Shown one piece after another: positions 53,123 to 61,578 of a stretch of DNA of 64,000 bases. The stretch is from positions 3,472,001 to 3,536,000 of the forward strand of contig NZ_AP022613.1 of the NCBI RefSeq assembly GCF_010730195.1, written 5' to 3'. The stretch comes from Mycobacterium conspicuum (lineage in GTDB: Bacteria; Actinomycetota; Actinomycetes; Mycobacteriales; Mycobacteriaceae). A program made the position numbers and the translations under genes. The stretch's first letter is position 1; every line of letters begins with the position of its first letter. The notes under the pieces were generated by a model. It did not search any database. It was not told the DNA's origin and was given only the letters and a program-made list of their open reading frames with translations.

Positions 53123-54307
53123 TCAAAATGCCTCCGCGCTGTAGACCACCGCCCCGCCGAAATGCGGTGACGAATGACAAGCCAACCCGATGGTCGCGTT
53201 GTCGCGCTGGCGATCACCGGCCCGTCGCGACAATTGCAGGTAGCACTCGAGCATCTGCGGTATGCCGTGCATGCGCCCGTTTCCCAGCGCACCGCCGCCC
53301 GAGAGCGCCGGTATGGCATCCGGGCGGTCGCTGTCGATGCCGCCGGACTCGACGAAGCGATGCGCCTCACCCGGCGGGCAGAACCCGAGCACCTCCAGCC
53401 AGAACCACACGAACGACGAGAAGCCGTCGTACACCTGCGGCAGGTCGACTTGGTCGGCCGTGATGCCCGCCTGTTCCCACAGCCGCCTCGCCGTGTGCGC
53501 GCCGCCGTCAAGGATGTCGTCCAGCGGCCAGTGCAGCGGAAGTCGCTGCCGGGCAGGGGCGCCGGCGGCATAACCGGCGACATACACCGGCGGATGCGGC
53601 AGATCCTTGGCGCGTTCGGCGGAGGTGAAGACGAAGGCGGCCACCCCGTCGACCGGGATGTCGCAGTCATAGCGGCAGACCGGATCGAAAAGCGATGGCG
53701 CTTCCAGGTATTCGTCGGTGCTCAGCGGCCGGCCATGCCAATACGACCACGGGATCCGCGCGCCGTTCTTGCGCGCCTCCACCACGACGGCGGCCATCGA
53801 CTCGCGCCTCGCGCCGTACCGTTGCAGGTACTCGTTGTAGGGCAGGGCGATCATGGCCAGCGGCCCGAAAAACCCTTGGGGCGCGGTCCACTGCAGGGGG
53901 CCGGACGCCTGCCGCATGGGGTTGGCGTGATATTTCCCCGCCGGATTGTGCAGGGCGCGGTGCAGCAACACGTAGTCGGCCGCGCCGCTGGCGACCGCGT
54001 TGACCGCCATGCCGACCGAGCCGGTGATCTGGCCGATGCCGTCGAACCCGGCGACGTAGCGTGGCTCGACACCCAAATGCTGTGCGAGCCAGGCGGAGGA
54101 CACGGTGCTGACGCCGTCCTCAGCCGCCCGCCCTCCCGCGCTGGGCAGCAGGCTCGAGCTGACGAAGCCGTCGATCTGGTCGAGGCGCAGGCCGGCGTCG
54201 GCGATTGCGGCGCGGGCGGTTTCAACGGCCTGCGCCCCCAACGGCCGATCGGCGTGGCGCACGACTTGGGTGTGCGCGTAGCCGACCAGGGCGACCCTGT
54301 TCCTCAC
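53123..54307 (-). CDS. Thiolase-fold protein of the lipid-transfer/retro-aldolase (Ltp2-like) type
   Basis: 394 residues. Thiolase fold, but the usual N-terminal nucleophilic Cys is not present (FDGIGQITGSVGMAVNAV takes its place), and the middle region carries YDGFSSF near 290. Lacking a canonical Cys is a trait of Ltp2-type retro-aldolases, which work with a DUF35 partner in steroid side-chain breakdown; a DUF35 gene overlaps its start (ATGA). So a C-C cleaving rather than thiolytic role is suggested, with substrate unknown. Confidence 0.82.
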   Translation of the reverse strand: MRNRVALVGYAHTQVVRHADRPLGAQAVETARAAIADAGLRLDQIDGFVSSSLLPSAGGRAAEDGVSTVSSAWLAQHLGVEPRYVAGFDGIGQITGSVGMAVNAVASGAADYVLLHRALHNPAGKYHANPMRQASGPLQWTAPQGFFGPLAMIALPYNEYLQRYGARRESMAAVVVEARKNGARIPWSYWHGRPLSTDEYLEAPSLFDPVCRYDCDIPVDGVAAFVFTSAERAKDLPHPPVYVAGYAAGAPARQRLPLHWPLDDILDGGAHTARRLWEQAGITADQVDLPQVYDGFSSFVWFWLEVLGFCPPGEAHRFVESGGIDSDRPDAIPALSGGGALGNGRMHGIPQMLECYLQLSRRAGDRQRDNATIGLACHSSPHFGGAVVYSAEAF

Positions 54308-54720
54308 CGGGTGAGCTCGAATGCCGGTACGGCCACGCCGGGGGCAAGGTCCTCGAAGCCGACCGTGACGGCGTTACCTACGTGGAGCTCCTTCTGTGGC
54401 CCGTCCAGCAACCGGCCGATCAACCTAAGTTCCTTCTGCTCAACGAGTTCCACGTCGACGAGCACGAACGGCAGGTCGTCCTCGAATCCCGGCAGGAAGG
54501 CCTGGCGCACGACGGTCCACGACCGCACGGTACCGCGGCCGCTGACGGGTGTGAACTCGAAGCCGGGCTCGGTGCTGCGGCAGTGCGGGCACACCACGTC
54601 GGGCGGCATGCTGAACTGGCCGCATTGTCCGCAGCGGGCGACGGTGAGGACGTGCTCGGCCGCGGCCGCCCAGAACGGGGCCGATGCCTCATCGGGGACC
54701 GGCACCGGGCGCGCGGTCAC
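54304..54720 (-). CDS. DUF35 OB-fold, zinc-ribbon acyl-CoA-binding protein
   Basis: 138 residues. A rubredoxin-like zinc ribbon CGQCGQ and CPHC near residues 30-48 precedes the OB fold (GRGTVRSWTVVRQAFLPGF). Such proteins bind acyl-CoA thioesters and partner thiolase-fold enzymes. It overlaps both neighbours by 4 bp. Confidence 0.88.
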   Translation of the reverse strand: MTARPVPVPDEASAPFWAAAAEHVLTVARCGQCGQFSMPPDVVCPHCRSTEPGFEFTPVSGRGTVRSWTVVRQAFLPGFEDDLPFVLVDVELVEQKELRLIGRLLDGPQKELHVGNAVTVGFEDLAPGVAVPAFELTR

Positions 54721-55928
54721 GGAATCACGCCCTGTTCCATCAGCTTTGAGATCGCGTCCCAGTCGTAGCCAAGTTCCTCAAGCAGGGCCTCGGTGTGCTC
54801 GCCGTGCTCGGGTGCGCGCCGCAACGGCGCCGCCTCCTCGTCGAGTTGAACCGGCACCGACGGCAGGCGATAGGTTTGGCCATCTTCGAGGCTGACCTCG
54901 CCCACATAGCCGTTGGCGGCGATCTGCGGGTCCTCGATCACCTCCTGGACGGATTGCATGGGTGCCCAGGGGGCGTCGAGTTTGGCCAGCAGTTCCTTCC
55001 ATTCGTCGAGCGTGTGGCGGGCGAAGATGGAATCCAGTTCGGCCACACAAGCTTCGGCGTTGGCGCGGCGCGCCGCGAGGTCATTGAAGCGCGGATCGTC
55101 GATGAGGTCGTCGCGGCCGACCACCCGGCAGAATTCCGGCCAGTAGCGGTCGCCCTGCAGGAACATCAGTTGGATGTGGCGGCCGTCCTTGGTGCGGTAG
55201 TTCCCGACCAGCGGGTTGACGGCCGGCCCGCGGCCGCCCATCGGCTCGGCCGACCCGCCGTTGAGTGCGGCGAGCAGATCCGACGACAGCGTCCACATCG
55301 CGGTGGCCAGCAGCGACACGTCGACCACCGAGCCGACGCCGGTCTTGGTTCGTTTGAGCAGCGCGGTCGCGATGCCGAAAGCCAGGGCCATGGCGCCGTT
55401 TCGGTCGCCCATGGCGCCGCGCTGGCTGATCGGGTAGTCGCGGTCGGGCGGGGTGAGGATGTGGCCCACTCCCCCGCGCGCCCAGAACGCCGAGCTGTCG
55501 TAGCCGGGCTGGTTGGCGTCCGGCCCGCGGGTGCCGAAGCCGTGGCCACGGGCGTAGACGAGGGTGGGATACCTTTTGCGCAGCGTGGCTGCGTCGAGCC
55601 CGAGCCGGCCCAGCGCGCCGGGTCGCAGGCTGGTGAGGAAAACGTCTGCGGTGGAGAGCAATTCGTGCAGCACGGCCAGGCCGCTCTCGTGACGAAGGTT
55701 CAGCGCCATCGACCGCTTACCCCGATTGGCCAGGGCCATCGAAAGATTCACGCCACCGCGGTCGGTGCCGATGCCCTGCGTCGCCAGACCGCGGTAGGGG
55801 TCACCCTCGAGGCGCTCGATGCGGATGACGTCGGCGCCCCAGTCGGCCAGCAGCGCCCCGGCCACCGGGACGAACACCCACTGCGCCAACTCGACGACGC
55901 GCATTCCGTCAAACGCGTTGGCCTCCAT
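54717..55928 (-). CDS. CaiB/BaiF family III CoA-transferase
   Basis: 403 residues. Family III landmarks: VVELAQWVFVPVAGALLADWGADVIRIE at the start, RGKRSMALNL, and GYDSSAFWARGG with the likely nucleophile Asp. It moves CoA between acids, probably activating the substrate of this cluster. It starts directly after the APH-like gene stop. Confidence 0.92.
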   Translation of the reverse strand: MEANAFDGMRVVELAQWVFVPVAGALLADWGADVIRIERLEGDPYRGLATQGIGTDRGGVNLSMALANRGKRSMALNLRHESGLAVLHELLSTADVFLTSLRPGALGRLGLDAATLRKRYPTLVYARGHGFGTRGPDANQPGYDSSAFWARGGVGHILTPPDRDYPISQRGAMGDRNGAMALAFGIATALLKRTKTGVGSVVDVSLLATAMWTLSSDLLAALNGGSAEPMGGRGPAVNPLVGNYRTKDGRHIQLMFLQGDRYWPEFCRVVGRDDLIDDPRFNDLAARRANAEACVAELDSIFARHTLDEWKELLAKLDAPWAPMQSVQEVIEDPQIAANGYVGEVSLEDGQTYRLPSVPVQLDEEAAPLRRAPEHGEHTEALLEELGYDWDAISKLMEQGVIP

Positions 55929-56936
55929 CTATTGCCTCCTGTCCGCGACGGCCGTGCCCAGCCGGTGTATCAGCGTCACGATGATCGCGGGATCGACCTT
56001 GGTGGTGATGCCCCAGAGAAAGAACCCGTGCAGCATGCCGCCGGCGATGGCGCGCCACGCCTCGTGGAATGGCGGCGGCGTGACGCCGTGGGAAGCCAGG
56101 GCATCGAGGTAGTGCCGCAAGAGATCTCGTTCGTTACTGCGACGTTCTTCGACGGTCAGCGTCGAGGCAATGTGGTAGCCCACGTCGAAATACCACTTGC
56201 CGCGTTGGACGAGTTGCCAGTCGACCAGGGACGCTGTCCCGCCTGTGTCGACAACGAGGTTGCCCACGTGGGCATCGCCGTGGATGACACACCAGGTTCC
56301 CGATGCCGCCTCCGCCGCGAGGTCGCGGTACGCGTCGACGAGCCGATGGGCGTCGTCCGTGCTGTCGAGGTTGCGGGCGATGATCTCGATCGTTGCGGAT
56401 TCGCCCCACACTTCCAGGACGCGGCCCAGCTGCGGCGCCAGCCACGGAACGTCGATGTAGCGTGGGTCGGCCCACGTTGCCGCGTGCAGCCGGGCGAATT
56501 CGACGAGTGTGTCTGCGGTTTGGTCGGGTGTGTAGGGGCTGTTGCCGTCCAGGAACGTCGCGCCCTGGGACGCAACGTCTTCGGTGATGACGACGCCGTG
56601 CTGCGTGACCGGGTCGATGTCGGCGTAGACGCTGCGCAGCGTGCGCACCCCGGTCGACGCCGCCAGGTCCCGGTAGAAGAATGCTTCCGGTGCGCCGACA
56701 TAGCGGGCCGTACGGCCGATCTCGTTGAAATAGCCCTTGACGCACAACGCCAGCGATCGCCCGTCGGCGCACTCGGCGGAAAACCGGGCATTGGTGGAGA
56801 TCCGGTCGACCACCGGCCCCGGCACGACCGCGGAAACAGCGATGCCGGGGAATTGCGGCTGCAGCGCCGCGGTGAGCCAGTCCGGAGACAACGCCTGCTC
56901 GAGGGCGTCCGGCACCGGCACGGTCGTCGCCGTCAT
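55929..56936 (-). CDS. Aminoglycoside phosphotransferase (APH)-family kinase-like protein
   Basis: 335 residues from ATG 56936. Kinase-like motifs IHGDAHVGNLV near 225 and LVDWQLVQRG near 245 (metal Asp). Proteins of this group next to CoA-transferase and thiolase genes are common in actinobacterial catabolic clusters and are not antibiotic-resistance enzymes as far as can be seen. The ATG overlaps the hydrolase stop (ATGA). Confidence 0.82.
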   Translation of the reverse strand: MTATTVPVPDALEQALSPDWLTAALQPQFPGIAVSAVVPGPVVDRISTNARFSAECADGRSLALCVKGYFNEIGRTARYVGAPEAFFYRDLAASTGVRTLRSVYADIDPVTQHGVVITEDVASQGATFLDGNSPYTPDQTADTLVEFARLHAATWADPRYIDVPWLAPQLGRVLEVWGESATIEIIARNLDSTDDAHRLVDAYRDLAAEAASGTWCVIHGDAHVGNLVVDTGGTASLVDWQLVQRGKWYFDVGYHIASTLTVEERRSNERDLLRHYLDALASHGVTPPPFHEAWRAIAGGMLHGFFLWGITTKVDPAIIVTLIHRLGTAVADRRQ

Positions 56937-58207
56937 GCGAATGCCGCCTTCGCCTTTGCGGCCTGAGCCTGCAGGATGGCATCGCGGTCGGCTTCGAGCA
57001 GAAAGCCCGCCGCGATGATCTCGTCGAGGCTGCCGGTGAATTCGGCGAGGTAGCTTTGCGGATCTCCGTACCGGTCGGCGAGCACCTGGTACGACAGCGG
57101 CGTTTCGCGGCCGGCGAGCGCGCACACCGGCCCCGGCGTCGAGTGGGCCTCGTAGCGGGCGATCGGCACGTTGAGGAACGGTGACGGCACGCCCCCGCGG
57201 GCGTTGCCGAATCGGTCGACGGCCGCCTGCGCCACCGTGTCGTCGACGTCGAGTTCGATGCGCGGGGCCGTCGGCGGGGCGATGTCGTCTTCGGCCCAAC
57301 GGAATAGGTTGCGCAGCGCGGCACGGACGAAGGCCGCCGTCGGAAGGCTCGATCCGTCGCCGTCGCAGCCGACGATCTTGGCCGCGTGCGGCGCCCCCGC
57401 GATTTCGTACAACCGGAAGCGATCCGCGCTTGTGTCGCTGTCCGGCCGCCGCACCGAGGCGCTGCCCGGGTTGACGAACTCGTCGAAGCGGAATCCCTCG
57501 ACGTCGCTTTGCGGTTGTACCTCGATGACCGGGGCCCCGGTCGGTGGCATCGGGGCGTACTCGAAGCGGGGCAGGCCTTCTCCCAACGCGAGCGGCGTGA
57601 GGCTCGCCGCGTGCGCGGTCGGGAAGAAGCCGTCGTAGACGTCACCAAACGCCGCGGCGAAAGTGGCTGCGTCAAGCGCGCTTTGCGAATATCCGCCGAG
57701 ATACACGCGCCGGACGGGACCCCGCTTGACGAACGTGCCGATGTCCCGCAACATGTCCCAGACCAGGTCGTTGGATCCGATGTCGACGTCGGCGTAGCGG
57801 TGCGCGTTGCGGCGCTTGAGCTCTTCCGACGACCAGGCGCGCACGCTGATGCCGACCCACGCGTCGCCCTGCGCCTGCAACAGCGGCGCCACGTGCAGCC
57901 ACAGCGCATCCAGGTCGATGCCGTAGGTGGTGTTGAACGGCTCGATGACCACTCGGCCGCTGAAGCGGCCCAAGTCTTTTGGATAGCGTGCCAGGACCCG
58001 GGTGACGTATTCGTGCCCGCTGCTGTGCACGCTGGCCGGCCCGGTGGCGGGACCGGTGTAGGTGTTCGCCGTGCCGGAGAGCAGGTATTCGGTCTCGAGG
58101 TAGTCGTCGGAGAACTCGGGGAGCAGCTCTTCGAATTCGGATGGTGGTCGGGTCGCGCTGGTCTCGGGAATGCCTGCGCCGGCGGGCATCTCCCGCAGCT
58201 TCACCAT
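56933..58207 (-). CDS. Alpha/beta hydrolase (Abhydrolase_10-like)
   Basis: 424 residues. A nucleophile elbow GYSQSA near residue 172 in YLGGYSQSALDAATFA, and a conserved GRVVIEPFNTTYGIDL near 83, fit the large actinobacterial alpha/beta-hydrolase domain family. First gene of the hydrolase-APH-CoA transferase-DUF35-thiolase unit; the start ATG 58207 follows GAGG 8 nt upstream on the minus strand. Substrate unknown. Confidence 0.75.
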   Translation of the reverse strand: MVKLREMPAGAGIPETSATRPPSEFEELLPEFSDDYLETEYLLSGTANTYTGPATGPASVHSSGHEYVTRVLARYPKDLGRFSGRVVIEPFNTTYGIDLDALWLHVAPLLQAQGDAWVGISVRAWSSEELKRRNAHRYADVDIGSNDLVWDMLRDIGTFVKRGPVRRVYLGGYSQSALDAATFAAAFGDVYDGFFPTAHAASLTPLALGEGLPRFEYAPMPPTGAPVIEVQPQSDVEGFRFDEFVNPGSASVRRPDSDTSADRFRLYEIAGAPHAAKIVGCDGDGSSLPTAAFVRAALRNLFRWAEDDIAPPTAPRIELDVDDTVAQAAVDRFGNARGGVPSPFLNVPIARYEAHSTPGPVCALAGRETPLSYQVLADRYGDPQSYLAEFTGSLDEIIAAGFLLEADRDAILQAQAAKAKAAFA

Positions 58208-58215
58208 TCGGATAC

Positions 58216-58235
58216 CTCGTTCTAGACTCTACGAG
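58216..58235. promoter_or_regulatory. Inverted repeat between hydrolase and divergent secreted-protein gene
   Basis: CTCGT (58216-58220), 10 bp, ACGAG (58231-58235), lying in the promoter of the hydrolase operon. A possible regulator site; only 5-bp arms. Confidence 0.4.
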
Positions 58236-58265
58236 AATGACAATCTACCAAAGATGAGGAGCGTC

Positions 58266-58706
58266 ATGCGATCTCCGCGACAACTCGCCGCGATACTCGC
58301 GGGCATATTCGCGCTGGCGCCCGTACCGGTCGCTCAGGCCAATATGACGCTCGGGAACTACAGCCTGCAGATCGTGGGCAGATACGACTTCCACACCTGG
58401 ACATGGGCGATCAGTGCCTGCCCCGGCGCATGTGTTCACGTGAACGCCATCGCCATGCCGGTGGGAAGGGCGTTCAACTACGCGGGCGACGCGCAGCTGG
58501 CCAACGGCCGCTACACCTTGACCGTCGATGTCCCCGACGGCCTGCGCTGCGACAATATCTATTACGGCACAACCATTCCCACGCACGACGTATACACCTG
58601 GGACGCGGTCACGCTGGCCGGCTCGCTCGAGTCCTCCTTCGACGCGGGGTGCGACGGCGCCCCCGGCGGAACCCTCACCTATCCGTTCACGCTGTCGCGC
58701 CTGTGA
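58266..58706 (+). CDS. Secreted protein of unknown function
   Basis: 146 residues from ATG 58266, where AGGAG (58257-58261) is the ribosome-binding site; ATG 58254 is the other in-frame start. Signal peptide cleaved after VPVAQAN. Mature part opens MTLGNYSLQIVGRYDFHTWTWAISACPGACVHV and ends with DAGCDGAPGG; two Cys pairs. Same general design as other small exported proteins of this window. Confidence 0.72.
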   Translation: MRSPRQLAAILAGIFALAPVPVAQANMTLGNYSLQIVGRYDFHTWTWAISACPGACVHVNAIAMPVGRAFNYAGDAQLANGRYTLTVDVPDGLRCDNIYYGTTIPTHDVYTWDAVTLAGSLESSFDAGCDGAPGGTLTYPFTLSRL

Positions 58707-58750
58707 GTCACGTCCGTCACAGGCGTCTCCAATCCGAGGCACATACGTAG

Positions 58751-58812
58751 TTGTCCGCCTCCGAGCGACAAGTTCGCTTGAGCGCGCGACGTTGTCGCTC
58801 AGAGGTGGACAA
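58751..58812. repeat. Long inverted repeat between convergent genes
   Basis: 21-base arms at 58751-58771 and 58792-58812 are reverse complements at 19 of 21 positions, with a 20-nt loop. The left arm begins TTGTCCGCC and the right arm ends GGTGGACAA. Between the stop of the secreted-protein gene and that of the cupin-like gene, so it may act as a bidirectional terminator, or be a small mobile palindrome. Confidence 0.8.
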
Positions 58813-58816
58813 ACGG

Positions 58817-59233
58817 TCATATGCCACCCAGCCGGGGGCCGGCCGCTCTCTCCCCGGCCCTTTGCATCGCGTCCATGCACTGCTGCAGCGCGAACGCCGG
58901 ATTGAGCTCCAGGGCGCGCGTCGCTTCGGGATAGATCAGAATGTGCCCGGCGGGAAAGAAGTACACCTCCCCCGCGCACGCCACCTCGTCGGCCCAGTCG
59001 GTGTTGGGATACGTTGCGCGAATTGATCCTTCGAAGATGTACCCGTAGTGCGGGCAGGTGCACACCCCGCCGGGAAGCCCGCCAATTTGGTAGAGCTGCG
59101 TGCAATCCAGCGGCCCGGTGGTGGTGTAGCCGACCTCCATGTCGCCCCACTGCACGGAGCGGAAACCGTCACCGGCCAAGGGCCATCGCCCGCCCCCGCC
59201 GCTGGGCAGTTCCTCCGGTCTCGCGTGCGGCAT
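58817..59233 (-). CDS. Cupin-like small protein
   Basis: 138 residues from ATG 59233. A beta-rich, cupin-like end is suggested by GDMEVGYTTTGPLDCTQLYQIGG, CPHYGYIFEGSI and EVYFFPAGHILIYPEA, but metal-binding His/Glu positions are incomplete. It lies 2 bp after the TetR stop and so is the last gene of the ALDH-to-TetR operon. Function unknown. Confidence 0.65.
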   Translation of the reverse strand: MPHARPEELPSGGGGRWPLAGDGFRSVQWGDMEVGYTTTGPLDCTQLYQIGGLPGGVCTCPHYGYIFEGSIRATYPNTDWADEVACAGEVYFFPAGHILIYPEATRALELNPAFALQQCMDAMQRAGERAAGPRLGGI

Positions 59234-59235
59234 AG

Positions 59236-59898
59236 CTACCTCGCCTTGCCGCCGAGTGCGGTGAGACAGAACTCCCACAACTGTTCCTTGACGTCGGGCT
59301 GCCTCGGCACGTACGCGTAGTAGTGGTACACCGACCGAACCAGTTCGACGATGAACCAGGCCGCCCATTTTGGATCCGCGGGGCGCAGCAGACCGGCGTC
59401 GACACCGGCATTGATTTCACCGAGCAACAAGTCAACGAACGGCTTTTCCGCCTCGGCGAGCTCGTCGGGAAAGATGCGATGCAACCGCCACCGCGTCGAC
59501 ACCACGAACCGGGCCGTCTCACCGCCACCACCCTCGCTGTCGAGCACGTCAATGACGGCGGTGACGTAAAAGTGCAACCGCTCGACGGGACCATCCAGCT
59601 CGCCGGCGGCCTCGGACCAGCGCGCGCAGGCGTCGGTCATCGCGTCGGCGATCACCGCCAGCAGCAGCTCGTCCTTGCTGGCGAAGTAGCGGTAGAACGT
59701 CTGCAGCGCAACGCCGGCCTCTTTGACCAGTTCTTGGGTCGTGAAGGCATCGCCCTTGATTCGGATGAGCCGCAGGGCCGCGTCGAGCATCGACCGCACC
59801 TGGTTGGCGATGCGGGTGCGCGACCGCTGGACGGCCGCTGACCGCTGGGCGGCCCGTTCTTCGGCTCGTGACACCGAAGTCATGCTAGCGGCCGTCAT
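59236..59898 (-). CDS. TetR-family regulator, paralogue of the one at 52405-53061
   Basis: 220 residues from ATG 59898. FTTQELVKEAGVALQTFYRYFASKDELLLAVIADAMTDAC is shared almost residue for residue with the other TetR over the helix-turn-helix. The ATG overlaps the stop of the F420-reductase gene (ATGA), so it is expressed from within the operon and may give feedback control. Confidence 0.9.
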   Translation of the reverse strand: MTAASMTSVSRAEERAAQRSAAVQRSRTRIANQVRSMLDAALRLIRIKGDAFTTQELVKEAGVALQTFYRYFASKDELLLAVIADAMTDACARWSEAAGELDGPVERLHFYVTAVIDVLDSEGGGGETARFVVSTRWRLHRIFPDELAEAEKPFVDLLLGEINAGVDAGLLRPADPKWAAWFIVELVRSVYHYYAYVPRQPDVKEQLWEFCLTALGGKAR

Positions 59899-60323
59899 GC
59901 CGGTGTGAGTATCACGACGGGAATCTCGCGGTCCGTGCGTGTCTGGTAGACGTCATAGTTGGGCCAGACCTCGGTGACGATCTTCCACAACCGCGGCTTC
60001 TCGGCCGCCGACGCGGTGCGCGCGACGACGGCGAATTCGTCAGCCTTGACCTGGATCTTGGCCGCCGGGTTGGCTTGCAAATTCAGGTACCACATCGGGT
60101 GAGTCGGCATTCCGCCCTTGGAGGCCACGATCAGGTAGTCGACCCCGTCGCGGGCGAAGATCAGCGCCGACGTGCGGGGCTCGCCGGTGCGACGACCGGT
60201 CGTGGTGAGCAGGAGCGTGGGCACGCCGTTCCAGAGGTAGCCGACCTCGCCGCCGCTGTCCCGGTACGCGCGGATGTGATCGTCGCCGAGCAGCGTCAGG
60301 TCGGGCTGGGAGTAATCAGACAT
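59895..60323 (-). CDS. F420-dependent nitroreductase (Ddn) family protein
   Basis: 142 residues from ATG 60323. The Ddn fold segments TTTGRRTGEPRTSALIFARDG near residue 41, YLIVASKGGMPTHPMWYLNLQANP near 65 and the C-terminal NYDVYQTRTDREIPVVIL are clear. These enzymes use F420H2 to reduce quinones or enones. It lies 1 nt after the P450 stop in the same operon. Confidence 0.9.
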   Translation of the reverse strand: MSDYSQPDLTLLGDDHIRAYRDSGGEVGYLWNGVPTLLLTTTGRRTGEPRTSALIFARDGVDYLIVASKGGMPTHPMWYLNLQANPAAKIQVKADEFAVVARTASAAEKPRLWKIVTEVWPNYDVYQTRTDREIPVVILTPA

Positions 60324-60324
60324 G

Positions 60325-61578
60325 TCACGCCTTATCGAAGAGCACGGGTATGGCGGTCGCTCCGCGCTCGTACATCCCGATGATGCGGGGCGGTTCGGCG
60401 TCGGGATCCAGCCGCAGGTTCGGCAGCCTGTCCAGCAGCGCCGAGATCGCAATGGTCATCTCTGCCCGAGCGACGTGCATGCCGAGGCAGATGTGCACGC
60501 CCTGCCCGAAACCCAACGACGGCCGGAACTTTCGGGTGATGTCGTATTCGTCGGGACGGTCCCATCGAGTCGGGTCCCGATTGGCCGCACCGAGTGCCAG
60601 GTGCACGACCGATCCCGCCGGGATTTTCACGCCGGCGAGCTCGGTGTCGGCGATCACCCAGCGGGAGAACATCGGGTCGGTGGGCATCCAGCGCACCGAC
60701 TCCTCGATGGCGGCGCGCAGCAGCTGCCGGTCGGCCCGCACCGCGTCCAAGACCTCGGGCCGCTGCAACAGCGTTGTGATCGTGGTGCCCATCTGCTTCC
60801 AGGTGGTTCCCGAGCCCGCGCCCAGCAAAAGCAGTACGAAGGAATCGATTTCGCGATCGGTGAGTCGGGTGGTGCCGCCGTTCTCGTCGGTCAGCTCGGC
60901 CTGCACCAGGATGCTGATCAGGTCGTCGCGGGGCTCCGCGCGGCGGGCGGCAATGACGGGCTTGAGGATGTCGACCACCTTTTGCGGATCCCGCGCCAGC
61001 GCCTCCCGGATGTCGAGCGCCTGCTCGACGGGCACGCCGAAGCTGCCGGTGATGGTCAGCACCGGGATGGCCGCACAGAAGTCGACATTGAGCTCGGCGC
61101 GTCCTTCATGCGCGATGCCGTCGACCAGCAGATCCACGGTTTCGGTGATCCAATTGTCAATCCACCACTTGCCATTCGCCGGCAGGAACGACGGCTGCAC
61201 CAGGGCGCGATAACGCTTGTGCTGCTCGCCGTTCATCGAGAGCATGCTGTTGGTCAGGCCCAGCGGACCGCCCTCGAGGTCGACAGGATCGGGAGACGAC
61301 GCGAACACCTCCGGGTTGCGGTAAACGGCCATGCACGTGTCGTAGTCGAACACAGTGAAATGCGGGCTGTCCGGGTACGGCAGCCCGTGAAAGAACATCA
61401 TGTCCGTGCTACCGGTGAGCTCGTGCAGGACGCCGGGCAGCACAGGTCCCTCTTCGCGCAACCGGTGCCACACCGGATAGGGATCGTCCTCGTAAGCGCC
61501 ACCGGCCCAGGCGTTGTAGGAGCTGCGCAGGTCGAACAGCTCCCGCAGCCGGTCGCGGTCCAGCGCGGGTGCGGTCAT
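60325..61578 (-). CDS. Cytochrome P450 with an atypical I-helix
   Basis: 417 residues. Haem loop LGFGQGVHICLGMHVARAE and ExxR in EESVRW are normal. The I-helix reads LLLGAGSGTTWKQMG: where most P450s have an acidic residue before the conserved Thr (AGxET) there is Gly, so proton delivery must differ. The start overlaps the SDR stop (ATGA). Family and substrate unknown. Confidence 0.9.
   Translation of the reverse strand: MTAPALDRDRLRELFDLRSSYNAWAGGAYEDDPYPVWHRLREEGPVLPGVLHELTGSTDMMFFHGLPYPDSPHFTVFDYDTCMAVYRNPEVFASSPDPVDLEGGPLGLTNSMLSMNGEQHKRYRALVQPSFLPANGKWWIDNWITETVDLLVDGIAHEGRAELNVDFCAAIPVLTITGSFGVPVEQALDIREALARDPQKVVDILKPVIAARRAEPRDDLISILVQAELTDENGGTTRLTDREIDSFVLLLLGAGSGTTWKQMGTTITTLLQRPEVLDAVRADRQLLRAAIEESVRWMPTDPMFSRWVIADTELAGVKIPAGSVVHLALGAANRDPTRWDRPDEYDITRKFRPSLGFGQGVHICLGMHVARAEMTIAISALLDRLPNLRLDPDAEPPRIIGMYERGATAIPVLFDKA

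Noticed and set aside
55929..56936. Aminoglycoside-resistance gene
   Set aside because: APH fold, but context is a lipid/acid catabolic operon with no resistance hallmark.
54795..56966. 723-codon plus-strand ORF across the CoA-transferase and APH genes
   Set aside because: Shadow; the minus-strand genes have motifs and coupled starts.
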